Shown here in pieces: positions 8,711 through 19,578 of a DNA stretch of 64,000 nucleotides. Position 1 is the first letter of the stretch. Each line of letters begins with the position of its first letter. Source of the DNA: Puniceicoccaceae bacterium Marseille-Q1082 (lineage in GTDB: Bacteria; Verrucomicrobiota; Verrucomicrobiia; Opitutales; Intestinicryptomonadaceae); the NCBI GenBank assembly GCA_904424815.1, contig CAJGBI010000001.1, positions 547,010 through 611,009 of the forward strand, given 5' to 3'. The notes under the pieces were generated by a model that worked only from the letters and a program-made list of their open reading frames with translations, did no database searches and was not told where the DNA came from. Position numbers and translations under genes: made by a program.

Positions 8711-9948
8711 GACGACTTTTCGCATTGATGTTTTTTCTGCCGGCGGCAGCCGCGGCGCAGTCGCCGCTCGAATCGCCGTTCGGCAACCTGCCTACCGCCA
8801 CGAAGCGCGAGGCCGCCGCATTGAGGGAGGCGTTCGCCGATGGCGCGGACGCCGCGAAAATTCTCAAAGAGGCGGTCGCGGACGGGAGGGACGGGGCGGC
8901 GGTGACCTTCAATCTCGGCAACGCGCTGTTCAGGAACGGCGACTACGCCGGGGCGGCGAAGGCGTATTCGGCTGCCCTTTCCAAAATCCCCAACTTTTTT
9001 GCGGCGCGCAAAAATTTGGCGTATTCCCTCGACAGGCTCGGCGACGTGGAGCGCGCGAGGGAAAATTTCGCCAAGGCGCTCGCGCTCTCGGGCGGCTCCG
9101 ACGCCGACATTCTGCTGTGGCTTGCGTCGCACTATTCAGGGAAGTCGGATTGGAGCTCGGCCCTTTCCTGCGTTGACGCCGCGCTCGTTCACGCGCCGGA
9201 GCGCGCCGGCGCCGAGTACGCGAAAGCTTTTTACCTTTTCAATCTCGGCAGGCACGCGGAGGCCGCCAAAACTTGCGAGCGCATTTTGGCGAAAAATTTT
9301 CCGGACGCGGCGGCATTGAAGCTTTTGGGGAAGTGCAGGGCGAAGTCGGGGGATTTGCCCGGGGCTATCGCCGCGCTCTCTATGGTGCCGCAAGACGACC
9401 CCGATTTCCGCTCCGCCGAAATTCTGCGCGCAGACATATTCTTTTCGGCGCGCGCGTATGAGGAGGCCGCCAAAATATACGAAAGCCTCGGGGAGGACGG
9501 GCGGCTCGGCGCGGCGGCGGAAGCCCTCGCGCGCGCGGGCGAGTTTGAAAAGGCCTTGGGGGTTCTCGCGAAGCTTCCGGACTCCGCCGGAAAATTCAGG
9601 TCGCAGGCGCGCGCGCATATCGGCCTCGGCGACGCGGAAGGCGCGAAAAAATCCCTCTCCGCCTGCCTTGCGGCGGAGCCCGACGACCCGTACGCATGTT
9701 TCGAGCTCGCGAAGCTCTCGTTCGCCGGCGGCGACTACAACCTCGCGAAAATACTTTACAACAGGGCGCAAAAGGACGAAACCTATTCGGTTGCCGCCAA
9801 AGTCGGGCTGATGTCCGTGGCCGTCAAAACCGGCGCGCTTGGCGAGGCGGTTTCGATAGCCTCCGCCCTCTACGCGCAGACCCGCCGCGCGGAGGTCGGG
9901 GAATATCTGGAATATCTGAAAAATGCGAAAAAAGCCGAAGATATGTAG
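8707..9948 (+). CDS. Secreted TPR-repeat protein of the TonB cluster
   Basis: 413 residues with a signal peptide (MRRLFALMFFLPAAAAAQ). Many tandem tetratricopeptide units follow, for example VTFNLGNALFRNGDYAGAAK, ARKNLAYSLDRLGDVERARE and CFELAKLSFAGGDYNLAKI. TtpC/TonB2 clusters often end in a periplasmic TPR protein at just this place, and in Vibrio such a protein supports TonB2-dependent uptake. Cys is sparse and no enzymatic motif is visible. The gene overlaps folP by 26 nt, so the TonB block and the folate block are probably read as one transcript. Confidence 0.82.
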   Translation: MRRLFALMFFLPAAAAAQSPLESPFGNLPTATKREAAALREAFADGADAAKILKEAVADGRDGAAVTFNLGNALFRNGDYAGAAKAYSAALSKIPNFFAARKNLAYSLDRLGDVERARENFAKALALSGGSDADILLWLASHYSGKSDWSSALSCVDAALVHAPERAGAEYAKAFYLFNLGRHAEAAKTCERILAKNFPDAAALKLLGKCRAKSGDLPGAIAALSMVPQDDPDFRSAEILRADIFFSARAYEEAAKIYESLGEDGRLGAAAEALARAGEFEKALGVLAKLPDSAGKFRSQARAHIGLGDAEGAKKSLSACLAAEPDDPYACFELAKLSFAGGDYNLAKILYNRAQKDETYSVAAKVGLMSVAVKTGALGEAVSIASALYAQTRRAEVGEYLEYLKNAKKAEDM

Positions 9949-10747
9949 CGCGTCCGCGCCGCTGATAATGGGGATTTTGAACGTCACCCCCGACTCCTTT
10001 TCGGACGGCGGGCTGTATCTTTCCCCGTCCGCCATGCTCGAGAGGGCGCGCGCGATGGTTCGCGACGGCGCGGGCATAATCGACATCGGCGCGGAGTCCA
10101 CCCGCCCGGGAGGGGCGGAGACGGGGGAGGGCGAGGAGCTCTCGCGCCTCATTCCCGCAATCCGCGCTGTCAGGGCGGAATTTCCCGACGTTCCGATTTC
10201 AGCCGACACCCGCAGGCCGTCGGTTGCGGCGCGCGCGGCGGAGGCGGGCGCCGACATAATAAACGACGTCGTCTCCGACATCTCCGGAGGCTATCCGATG
10301 GCGAAGGCGGCCGCCGAAGCGGGGATTCCTCTCGTAATAACCCACAACATCCGCGGCATTCAAAAAGAGGGGGATTTTTTTGAAAATTTTATTTCCGACA
10401 TGCGCTCGAGGGTTGCCGCCGCGCTCGCGGCTGGCGTGGAGCGGGATTGCGTGATTCTCGACCCCGGCATCGGCTTCGGAAAGACGCCGCGGCAGAACGC
10501 CGAGCTCGTCGCGCGCCTTGCGGAGCTTAGGGCGCTTGGGTTTCCGGTGCTGCTGGGAGTTTCGCGCAAGTCGATGTTTTCTCCGATAGTCGGCGACGAT
10601 TTTTCCGACAGGGACGACGCGACGATGGCGGCGGGCGTATTTGCGGTTTTGCAAAATTCCGCGGACATTTTGCGCGTTCACGATGTCAAAAGAAATGCGA
10701 ACGCCGTCAAAACGGCGGTTGCGCTCAAAAATTTATGGACGAAATAA
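9923..10747 (+). CDS. folP: Dihydropteroate synthase
   Basis: 274 residues. It condenses p-aminobenzoate with dihydropterin pyrophosphate in folate synthesis and is the sulfonamide target. Signatures are in order: MGILNVTPDSFSDGG (~16-30), IDIGAESTRPGG (~52-63), ADTRRPSVA (~94-102), INDVVSD (~114-120) and LDPGIGFGKT (~180-189). The late helix-loop VSRKSMF (~211) provides the SRK motif. The ATG lies inside the TPR gene (26-nt overlap). The next Met would remove the first strand, so the longer start is kept. It overlaps folB by 13 nt. Confidence 0.95.
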   Translation: MRKKPKICSASAPLIMGILNVTPDSFSDGGLYLSPSAMLERARAMVRDGAGIIDIGAESTRPGGAETGEGEELSRLIPAIRAVRAEFPDVPISADTRRPSVAARAAEAGADIINDVVSDISGGYPMAKAAAEAGIPLVITHNIRGIQKEGDFFENFISDMRSRVAAALAAGVERDCVILDPGIGFGKTPRQNAELVARLAELRALGFPVLLGVSRKSMFSPIVGDDFSDRDDATMAAGVFAVLQNSADILRVHDVKRNANAVKTAVALKNLWTK

Positions 10748-11109
10748 TCATAGAAAATTTGAAACTTTCCGGAAGGCACGGGTGCTTTGCGTTCGAGCGC
10801 GACAGGCCCGGAGATTTCGAGGTGTCGATGCGCCTTTTCCTGCCGCTCGGCGCCGCCGCCAAAACCGACGAACTGTCGGACACCGTGGACTATCCCGCGG
10901 CGATGGCGATAGCCGAGGGCGTTCTGAAAGGCGAGAGCGTAAGGCTTATCGAAAAACTCGCCGACACGATAGCCGAAAGGCTCTTTGTCCGCTTTGAAAG
11001 GCTCGCGGAAGCCGAGGTGGAGGTTGCGAAGCTCGGCGTCGACGTCGGGTACGATTTTAAAAAAATATCTGCGCGCATAAGGCGCAAAAGGGGGGACTAC
11101 ATAAAATGA
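10735..11109 (+). CDS. folB: Dihydroneopterin aldolase
   Basis: 124 residues, the family's usual size. It makes 6-hydroxymethyl-dihydropterin from dihydroneopterin. The family layout is clear: IIIENLKLSGRHGCFAFERD at the start, the TVDYPAAMAIAEG helix, RLIEKLADTIAERLF with the catalytic-pocket Glu, and the C-terminal strand VEVAKLGVDVGYDF. It lies between folP and folK with a 13-nt overlap before and a 4-nt overlap after, so three consecutive folate steps are translationally linked. Confidence 0.93.
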   Translation: MDEIIIENLKLSGRHGCFAFERDRPGDFEVSMRLFLPLGAAAKTDELSDTVDYPAAMAIAEGVLKGESVRLIEKLADTIAERLFVRFERLAEAEVEVAKLGVDVGYDFKKISARIRRKRGDYIK

Positions 11110-11594
11110 AGGCTTCAAAAGTGGTTTTGGCGCTCGGGTCCAACATGGGCAACCGCCGCGAAAACATCGTCAGGGCGGTTTCAATGCTGGAGGAGTTTTG
11201 CGCGTTTGAGGCGAAGTCGCGCATATACGAGACGTCTCCCGTAGGGTACGCCGAGCAGCGGGATTTTCTCAACGCCGCGGTGTTTGGCGAAACGCTCGCC
11301 GAGCCGCTCGAGCTCCTGCGCCAGTGCAAGAGGCTCGAGTCCGAGCTCGGGCGGAGGGCGAATTTCAGAAACGGCCCGCGCCCGATAGACATCGACATAA
11401 TATTTTACGAAAACGAGTCGGTTTCGACCGAAGAGCTGACCGTTCCGCACCCGAGGTGGCGCGAGCGCGACTTCGTGACGACGCCGCTTGTTGACCTCCT
11501 CGAGCAGGGGGCGTTCGACGGCGGGGCGCTTGCGGAATTAAAGCGGGAAATCGGCGCGTTTTCCAAAATGTTCGAGCCGTTTTCGGCGTTTTGA
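11106..11594 (+). CDS. folK: 2-amino-4-hydroxy-6-hydroxymethyldihydropteridine pyrophosphokinase (HPPK)
   Basis: 162 residues. It transfers pyrophosphate from ATP to hydroxymethyl-dihydropterin, supplying FolP. Hallmarks are VVLALGSNMGNRRENI near the N-terminus, YETSPVGYAEQRDFLNAAV, then the metal-binding and signature segment RNGPRPIDIDIIFYENES (~94-111), and VPHPRWRERDFVTTPL. The start overlaps the folB stop by 4 nt. rsmI follows immediately. Confidence 0.95.
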   Translation: MKASKVVLALGSNMGNRRENIVRAVSMLEEFCAFEAKSRIYETSPVGYAEQRDFLNAAVFGETLAEPLELLRQCKRLESELGRRANFRNGPRPIDIDIIFYENESVSTEELTVPHPRWRERDFVTTPLVDLLEQGAFDGGALAELKREIGAFSKMFEPFSAF

Positions 11595-11596
11595 AA

Positions 11597-12286
11597 ATGG
11601 AAGCCGGCACGCTGTATGTGGTGGCGACGCCGATAGGCAACCTCGCCGACATTTCCGAGCGCGCAAGGGAGACGCTCGCGCTGTGCGACGTCGTCGCCTG
11701 CGAGGACACCCGCGTGACGGGCGCGCTGCTAAACAGGCTCGGGCTGAAAAAGGAGATGTTCGTCAACGAAAATTCGCGCGAAAAGTCCGCGGCGCCCGCG
11801 CTTCTCAAAATGCTCTCGGAGGGCAAAAACATAGCTCTCGTAAGCGACGCCGGCACTCCGTGCGTCAGCGACCCGGGGTTTAGGATAGTGCGCGCGTGCC
11901 GCGCGGCGGGCGTAAAAGTTTCGCCCGTTCCCGGGCCGTGCGCCTTCGTGTCGGCTCTATGCGCGTCGGGGCTGCCGAGCGACTCCTTTTTGTTCGCGGG
12001 CTTTCTGCCCCCAAAGGCCTCCGCGCGGCGGGCGTATTTCGGGAAGTACGCGGATTTCCCGCACTCGCTCATATTTTACGAGTCTCCGTACAGGATAGAA
12101 AAATTCGCCGCCGACGCGCTCGAGATTTTCGGGGAAAACCGCGCCGCGTGCTTCGCGAAGGAGATAACCAAATTTTACGAGAGGTTTTTTGTTGGCAAAC
12201 TCGGCGGCGTTTGCGGCGAACTCAAATCGGCGTCGACCAAGGGCGAATTTACGGTGATAATAGCCCCAAGGGGCTTCGAGCTCTGA
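11597..12286 (+). CDS. rsmI: 16S rRNA 2'-O-ribose C1402 methyltransferase
   Basis: 229 residues from the ATG at 11597. A TTG at 11591 overlapping the folK stop would add two residues. It is a tetrapyrrole-methylase-fold enzyme. GTLYVVATPIGNLADIS and CEDTRVTGALLNRLG start the substrate site, VSDAGTPCVSDPG (~93) forms the AdoMet-binding region, and PVPGPCAFVSALCASGLPSD and GFLPPK are also conserved. Full-length RsmI is usually near 280 residues; this one lacks most of the C-terminal helical extension and ends just after EFTVIIAP. That looks like a naturally short form, because ppx starts 2 nt later. Confidence 0.92.
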   Translation: MEAGTLYVVATPIGNLADISERARETLALCDVVACEDTRVTGALLNRLGLKKEMFVNENSREKSAAPALLKMLSEGKNIALVSDAGTPCVSDPGFRIVRACRAAGVKVSPVPGPCAFVSALCASGLPSDSFLFAGFLPPKASARRAYFGKYADFPHSLIFYESPYRIEKFAADALEIFGENRAACFAKEITKFYERFFVGKLGGVCGELKSASTKGEFTVIIAPRGFEL

Positions 12287-12288
12287 CG

Positions 12289-13203
12289 ATGGACGGAATT
12301 CTTGCGATAGACATAGGCTCGAATACGATAAAGTGCCTGCTCGGCCGCGCGCGGGGCGGCGAGGTTGAGAGGGTTTTCGAGCGCACCGCGCAGGCGCGCA
12401 TATCCGCGGGGCGGGGCAGGCTCGTGGCGGGGGCGGCGGAGATCATATCGGAGGCGGCTGCCGCGTTCGAGGCGGAGGCGCGCGGGTTCGGGGAAAACTT
12501 TTCGACGGTCGCCGTCGCTACCTCCGCCATTCGCGACTCTCCGCAGGGACCCCAAGTGGCGGCGGAGGTTTTCCGCCGCTGCGGGGTTCGGGTGCAAATT
12601 CTCGACGGGCGGTCGGAGGCGCGGCTGTCCTTTCTCGGCGCGATGAGCGACCCGCTGATCGACTCCTCCCTGCCGTGCGCGTATTTCGATTTGGGCGGCG
12701 GAAGCCTTGAAGTCGTTTTCGGGCGCGGCGGGGAGGTCGGGAGGTCGGCGAGCATGCCCATAGGCGCGGTGAACCTTGCGCGCGAATTTCTGAAAGACCC
12801 GCGCGCTCCCGTTTCGGAGCGGGACGCGCGGGCGATTGAGGAGCGCGCCCGCGCGGCGATTGACGCAGGCCTGGATTTCCCGATTCCCGATTTCAAAATC
12901 CTCGCTGGCGCGGGGGGCGCGGTAGCGGCGGCGCGCTTTGCGAAAAAGGCGCTCGGGCTCGGCGGAGAGGAAAACAGAATATCGCTTTCGCAGATGCGCG
13001 GGCTCCTTGGCGGCGTTTGCGCGCTCGGCGCCGAGGCGCGCAAACGGGAGTACGGCGTGGAAGAAGGCAGAACCGACATAGTTCCCGCGGCTTTCGCGTG
13101 CATTTGCGCGCTCATGGAAAAACTCGGCGCGCGGGAAATCGTCCACACGTTTTGCAATCTGAGGTGCGGGCTGGTGCTTTCGTCCTCCGGCGGGCGCGGC
13201 TGA
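12289..13203 (+). CDS. Ppx/GppA-family phosphatase
   Basis: 304 residues, starting at the ATG 2 nt after rsmI. ASKHA fold: phosphate-1 loop ILAIDIGSNTIKCLLG at the N-terminus, AVATSAIRDSPQG (~80), phosphate-2 loop YFDLGGGSLEVVFG (~128-141) and the adenosine-type loop ILAGAGGAVAAARF (~204). It hydrolyses exopolyphosphate or the guanosine pentaphosphate pppGpp; the sequence does not tell which. It lacks the C-terminal HD-type domain of long Ppx proteins, so it is the short form. It is last in the 12-gene run, and a minus-strand gene converges 28 nt later. Confidence 0.9.
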   Translation: MDGILAIDIGSNTIKCLLGRARGGEVERVFERTAQARISAGRGRLVAGAAEIISEAAAAFEAEARGFGENFSTVAVATSAIRDSPQGPQVAAEVFRRCGVRVQILDGRSEARLSFLGAMSDPLIDSSLPCAYFDLGGGSLEVVFGRGGEVGRSASMPIGAVNLAREFLKDPRAPVSERDARAIEERARAAIDAGLDFPIPDFKILAGAGGAVAAARFAKKALGLGGEENRISLSQMRGLLGGVCALGAEARKREYGVEEGRTDIVPAAFACICALMEKLGAREIVHTFCNLRCGLVLSSSGGRG

Positions 13204-13231
13204 GGACGCGGCGGAAGCGGAAAAGAGATTG

Positions 13232-14212
13232 CTATTCGCGCCCTAAAAATTCCCGCGCCTCTCCGAGCCCGAAAGAGTAGCATTCGCCCATGCCCGGCAT
13301 GGTCATAAAGATGTGCGGCGCCCCCTTCGCGCATACGGCACGCGCGGGGACTCCGGAAGCGGCGAGCTTTTCGGCGAATTTGAAGCACTGGTCGCGCAAG
13401 ATGTCGTGCGAGGCGTAGACTATGAGGGTCGGCGGAAATCCGGAGACGTCCGCGAATTCCAGCGGCGAAACTTCGGCGGACTTCCTCTTTTCCGCGTCCG
13501 CGCAGTAGGAGAGGTTGAAGGCGTCCATCGCTCCGGCGTCGAGCGCGAAACCGCCGGCGAATTTTTCCCACGATTCTCCCCTGTAAAACATGCTCGTCAC
13601 CGGATAGAAGAGCGCGAGTTTTTCGGGCGGCGGCAGGCCTTCCGATTTTGCGGCTGCCGCCGCCGCTATCGCCAGATGCCCGCCCGCGCTGTCGCCGCAG
13701 AGCGAGATTTTGCCGCCCGCGATTCCGAGGCGCCCCGAATTTTCGCGCGCCCACGCGAGGGCGTCCAGTACGTCATGGAGCGCGGCGGGGTGGGGAAATT
13801 CGGGCGATAGCCTGTATTCGGGCGCGATTACCGCAAAGTCGCGCGCCAGGTCGGAGCAGACTTTTGCGCAGGTTTCTATCGCGCCTATCGTCCAGCCCCC
13901 GCCGTGGAGGTATATCACCGCCGGTTTCGGGTTCCGCGCGCCGGAATTGTACACCCTCACCCTCATGCGCCCGCCGCCGCGCAGCGGCGCGCTTTCCTCA
14001 AAAAACTCCGCTCCGGAGATTTTTTCGGAGTTTGCTATCCTTTGGGCGCGGATAAGGTTCAGCATCCGCGAATTTCCGTTTGCGGCTCCGGATATGGCGC
14101 GCGCTATGAGCTCCCCGCCGCGCTTCGGGAATTTTTCCAGAAACGCCGAGACCTCGGGTTTTAGCGGGCATTCGGACGGGGCTTCTACCGAAAAATATTT
14201 TTCGCTTTCCAT
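13232..14212 (-). CDS. Alpha/beta-hydrolase esterase of the hormone-sensitive-lipase (GDXG) family
   Basis: 326 residues from the ATG at 14212; the frame extends to 14311 but without a convincing start. HSL-family features are AVIYLHGGGWTIGAIE (the oxyanion-hole HGGGW), VIAPEYRLSPEFPHPAALHD and nucleophile elbow CGDSAGGHLA (GDSAG). The Asp is probably in IVYASHDILRDQ, and the His in GAPHIFMT. There is no signal peptide, so it is probably a cytoplasmic carboxylesterase. The substrate is unknown. The gene converges on ppx and lies downstream of gyrA on the same strand, separated by a hairpin. Confidence 0.88.
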   Translation of the reverse strand: MESEKYFSVEAPSECPLKPEVSAFLEKFPKRGGELIARAISGAANGNSRMLNLIRAQRIANSEKISGAEFFEESAPLRGGGRMRVRVYNSGARNPKPAVIYLHGGGWTIGAIETCAKVCSDLARDFAVIAPEYRLSPEFPHPAALHDVLDALAWARENSGRLGIAGGKISLCGDSAGGHLAIAAAAAAKSEGLPPPEKLALFYPVTSMFYRGESWEKFAGGFALDAGAMDAFNLSYCADAEKRKSAEVSPLEFADVSGFPPTLIVYASHDILRDQCFKFAEKLAASGVPARAVCAKGAPHIFMTMPGMGECYSFGLGEAREFLGRE

Positions 14213-14234
14213 TTTTTTCCCAATAAACGGGCAA

Positions 14235-14260
14235 GCCCGCCCGCTGAAAAACGGGCGGGC
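14235..14260. terminator. Hairpin between gyrA and the esterase gene
   Basis: A perfect 9-bp GC stem (14235-14243 with 14252-14260) and an 8-nt loop lie 66 nt past the gyrA stop. No real T tract follows on the minus strand, so it may weakly terminate or protect the gyrA mRNA end rather than act as a full terminator. Confidence 0.45.
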
Positions 14261-14325
14261 AGCCTTTCCGTTTTGCCGAAACCTTTTTGCGCGGTTCCGG
14301 CGGAAGTTCATGGCATTTCAGTTTG

Positions 14326-16794
14326 TCATTCCGCGGAATCCGGCGCGGCGGCGGAATCCTCGGAGGATATGTCGTCGTCCTTTGCGTCGATTATGCGGCA
14401 GATTCCAATGAGCTTGTCGCCTTCGGCGAGGTTGATGAGGCGCACGCCCTGCGTCGTCCGCCCGATTATGCGGACGTCCTTGACGGGAGAGCGCACCGCC
14501 TGGCCGCCCTGCGTGAACATCATAATTTCGTCGTCGTCTTTCACCGAGAGCGCGCCGGCGACCCCGTGGGTCTTGATGGCGATCACTCCCGAGCCGCCGC
14601 GGTTTTGCAGGCGGTATTCGTCGTAGGAGGTGCGCTTGCCCTGTCCCATTTCGCCGGCTATCAGCAGCGTGGAGTTGGGATCTACCACGACTATCGCCTT
14701 CACGCAGTCGTTTTCCTTTTTGAGCGTGACCCCCCTTACGCCGCGCGTGGCGCGCCCCTGGGCGCGCAGGTCGCTCTCGTTAAAGCGTATCGACATGCCC
14801 GCGTAGGTGACGAGTATGACGTTGGCGTCGTTTTCGGCGAGAACCACCCCTATGAGGTCGTCGCCTTCGTCGAGCGTTATTCCGATTATCCCGCCTTTGC
14901 GGCAGTTTTTGTACTCCGAGAGGATCGTCTTTTTGACGACGCCGTTTTTGGTCGCCATTATGAGCGAATGGTGGGCGTCGTCGAGGTTTTTGACGCATAT
15001 CATGGCGGCGACTTTTTCGTCGGGCTGGAGCGCGAGGACGTTCTTTATTGAGCGCCCCTTTGAAGTGCGCGTGCCCTCGGGGATCTCGTAGACCTTTTCG
15101 ACGTAGACGCGGCCGTTGTTCATGAAGAACATTATGTAGTCGTGCGTGGAGGCGGTGAAGATGTGCTCGATGAAATCCTCGTCGTACTGCCCGCTGCCGA
15201 TTACACCCTTGCCGCCGCGCCTCTGCGAGCGGTAGGCGCTTACGCTCGTGCGCTTGATGAACCCGTTGTGGGAGACGGAAATTATGCAGCCCTCGTTGGC
15301 GATGACGTCCTCCATTCTGAATTCGCCCTCGGCGGCCATGAACTGCGTCTTGCGGGGCGAGGGGTATTTTTCGCGCATTTCGACGAGCTCCTTCTTTATG
15401 ACGGACAGCAGCTTTTTCTCGTTTTTGAGTATGGAGTTGTACTCCTCGATGAGGCGCATGAGCTCCATGTACTCGTTTTCGATTTTCTCGCGTTCAAGTC
15501 CCGTCAGCTGGTGCAGGCGCAGGTCGAGAATCGCGTTCGCCTGCCGCTCGGTGAGCGGGTATTTCGCCATGAGGGAGGTCCTCGCCTCGTCGCGGTCCTT
15601 TGACGCCCTGATGATTTTGATGAAGTCGTCGAGGTTGTTGAGCGCGATTTTATAGCCCTCGAGAATGTGGGCGCGGTCTTCTGCCTTGCGCAGCAGGTAG
15701 CAGGTGCGGCGGTAGACGACCTCGCGGCGGTGCTCGATGTAGCATTCGAGCATTTCGCGGATGTTCATGAGCTTGGGCTTGCGCTTGTCGAGCGCAAGCA
15801 GTATCACGCCGAACGACGACTCGAGCTGCGTGTGCTTGAAGAGCTTGTTGAGCACCACTCTCGGCGATTCCCCGCGCTTGAGTTCCACTACGACCCTCGT
15901 GTTTTCGTCGGACTCGTTGCGTATGTCGCTGACTTCGGTGAGAACCTTGTCCGCCACGAGCTGGGCGATGTTCTCCACGAGCGAGTTTCTGTTGACGTTG
16001 TAGGGGATTTCCGTGATGACGATCTGCTCCTTGCCGTTTTTGAGCTCCTCGACGCTCGCGACCCCGCGGGTTTTGACGATTCCGCGGCCGGTCTTCATGT
16101 AGCTGTCTATTCCGCCCCTGCCGACGATGACGCCGCCCGTCGGGAAGTCGGGGCCCTTTATGGCCTTTTGCAGCTCCTCGAACGGCGTCGAGGGGTTGTC
16201 TATTAGCATGCAGATTCCGTCTATGAGCTCGCCGAGGTTGTGCGGCGGTATGTTGGTCGTCATGCCGACGGCGATGCCCGTCGAGCCGTTCATCAACAGG
16301 GTGGGCAGGGCGGACGGGAGGACGACGGGCTCGGTGGTGGTCTCCTTGTAGTTGGGCATGAAGTCCACCGTGTCGCTGTCGATGTCCATCAGAAGGTCTT
16401 CGGCGATTTCTGCGAGCTTGCACTCCGTGTACCTGTACGCGGCGGGGCTGTCGCCCTCTATGGAGCCGAAGTTGCCCTGCGGCATAACGAGCGGATAGCG
16501 CATGACCCAGTCCTGCGCAAGGCGCGTCAGGGTGTCGTAGACGGACGAGTCCCCGTGCGGGTGGTAGTTTTTGAGGACTTCCCCCACGACGCCCGCGCAC
16601 TTGTCGAACGCGCGGTTGTGCAGAAGCCCCTCGCGCAGCATGGCGTATAGCACGCGCCGCTGGACGGGCTTGAGGCCGTCGCGCACGTCGGGGAGGGCGC
16701 GGGAAATGATGACGGACATCGAGTAGTCGATGTACGCGCTCTGCATTATCTGGGTAATGCTCGAATTTATTATGGTTTCGTTTTCGGTGTACAT
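14326..16794 (-). CDS. gyrA: DNA gyrase subunit A
   Basis: 822 residues. It breaks and rejoins DNA in type IIA topoisomerase action. The catalytic Tyr is residue 122 ([10 protein letters not shown]). The quinolone region reads [10 protein letters not shown] with Ser83 and Asp87, the same numbers and residues as sensitive E. coli GyrA. The C-terminal beta-pinwheel starts near 500 and has a canonical GyrA box QRRGGKG at ~524-530, which marks it as gyrase and not ParC. The C-terminus is acidic. It is the second gene of gyrB-gyrA with a 19-nt gap. No parC/parE is present here. Confidence 0.98.
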   Translation of the reverse strand: MYTENETIINSSITQIMQSAYIDYSMSVIISRALPDVRDGLKPVQRRVLYAMLREGLLHNRAFDKCAGVVGEVLKNYHPHGDSSVYDTLTRLAQDWVMRYPLVMPQGNFGSIEGDSPAAYRYTECKLAEIAEDLLMDIDSDTVDFMPNYKETTTEPVVLPSALPTLLMNGSTGIAVGMTTNIPPHNLGELIDGICMLIDNPSTPFEELQKAIKGPDFPTGGVIVGRGGIDSYMKTGRGIVKTRGVASVEELKNGKEQIVITEIPYNVNRNSLVENIAQLVADKVLTEVSDIRNESDENTRVVVELKRGESPRVVLNKLFKHTQLESSFGVILLALDKRKPKLMNIREMLECYIEHRREVVYRRTCYLLRKAEDRAHILEGYKIALNNLDDFIKIIRASKDRDEARTSLMAKYPLTERQANAILDLRLHQLTGLEREKIENEYMELMRLIEEYNSILKNEKKLLSVIKKELVEMREKYPSPRKTQFMAAEGEFRMEDVIANEGCIISVSHNGFIKRTSVSAYRSQRRGGKGVIGSGQYDEDFIEHIFTASTHDYIMFFMNNGRVYVEKVYEIPEGTRTSKGRSIKNVLALQPDEKVAAMICVKNLDDAHHSLIMATKNGVVKKTILSEYKNCRKGGIIGITLDEGDDLIGVVLAENDANVILVTYAGMSIRFNESDLRAQGRATRGVRGVTLKKENDCVKAIVVVDPNSTLLIAGEMGQGKRTSYDEYRLQNRGGSGVIAIKTHGVAGALSVKDDDEIMMFTQGGQAVRSPVKDVRIIGRTTQGVRLINLAEGDKLIGICRIIDAKDDDISSEDSAAAPDSAE

Positions 16795-16813
16795 TGCGCT
16801 GAAATTTTATCCG

Positions 16814-19420
<2,607 letters not shown>

Positions 19421-19428
19421 TTAGTAAT

Positions 19429-19457
19429 ATTATAAGGGGGCGCGGAATGCGCAATAA
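19429..19457 (-). promoter_or_regulatory. Probable gyrB promoter
   Basis: On the minus strand there is a perfect -10 TATAAT (plus positions 19429-19434), 17 nt from a weak -35 TTATTG (19452-19457), in a locally AT-rich stretch. The start point would be near 19420, giving a leader of about 120 nt before the gyrB ATG. Confidence 0.5.
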
Positions 19458-19519
19458 TTAAATGGGGAAAATCGAAAATATTTGCGCCCCGAATTCCGAT
19501 AAAAAAGCTTGAAAAGCGC

Positions 19520-19549
19520 AAAAAAATCCGCGCCGGAAGGCGGCGCGGA
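19520..19549 (-). terminator. Rho-independent terminator of the uppS-ispG operon
   Basis: A perfect 9-bp stem (19527-19535 with 19541-19549) and a 5-nt loop are followed on the minus strand by seven T (19520-19526). It lies 30 nt past the ispG stop. Confidence 0.85.
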
Positions 19550-19578
19550 CGCGGCGGAAAATTTTTCCGGATCCCCGT

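Noticed and set aside
9136-10281. 381-codon frame on the minus strand
   Set aside because: Antisense to the TPR gene and folP; no signature, and it would break the tight plus-strand operon.
12249-13754. 501-codon frame on the minus strand
   Set aside because: It spans two real genes (ppx antisense and part of the esterase) and has an Arg/Ser-rich composition typical of a shadow frame.
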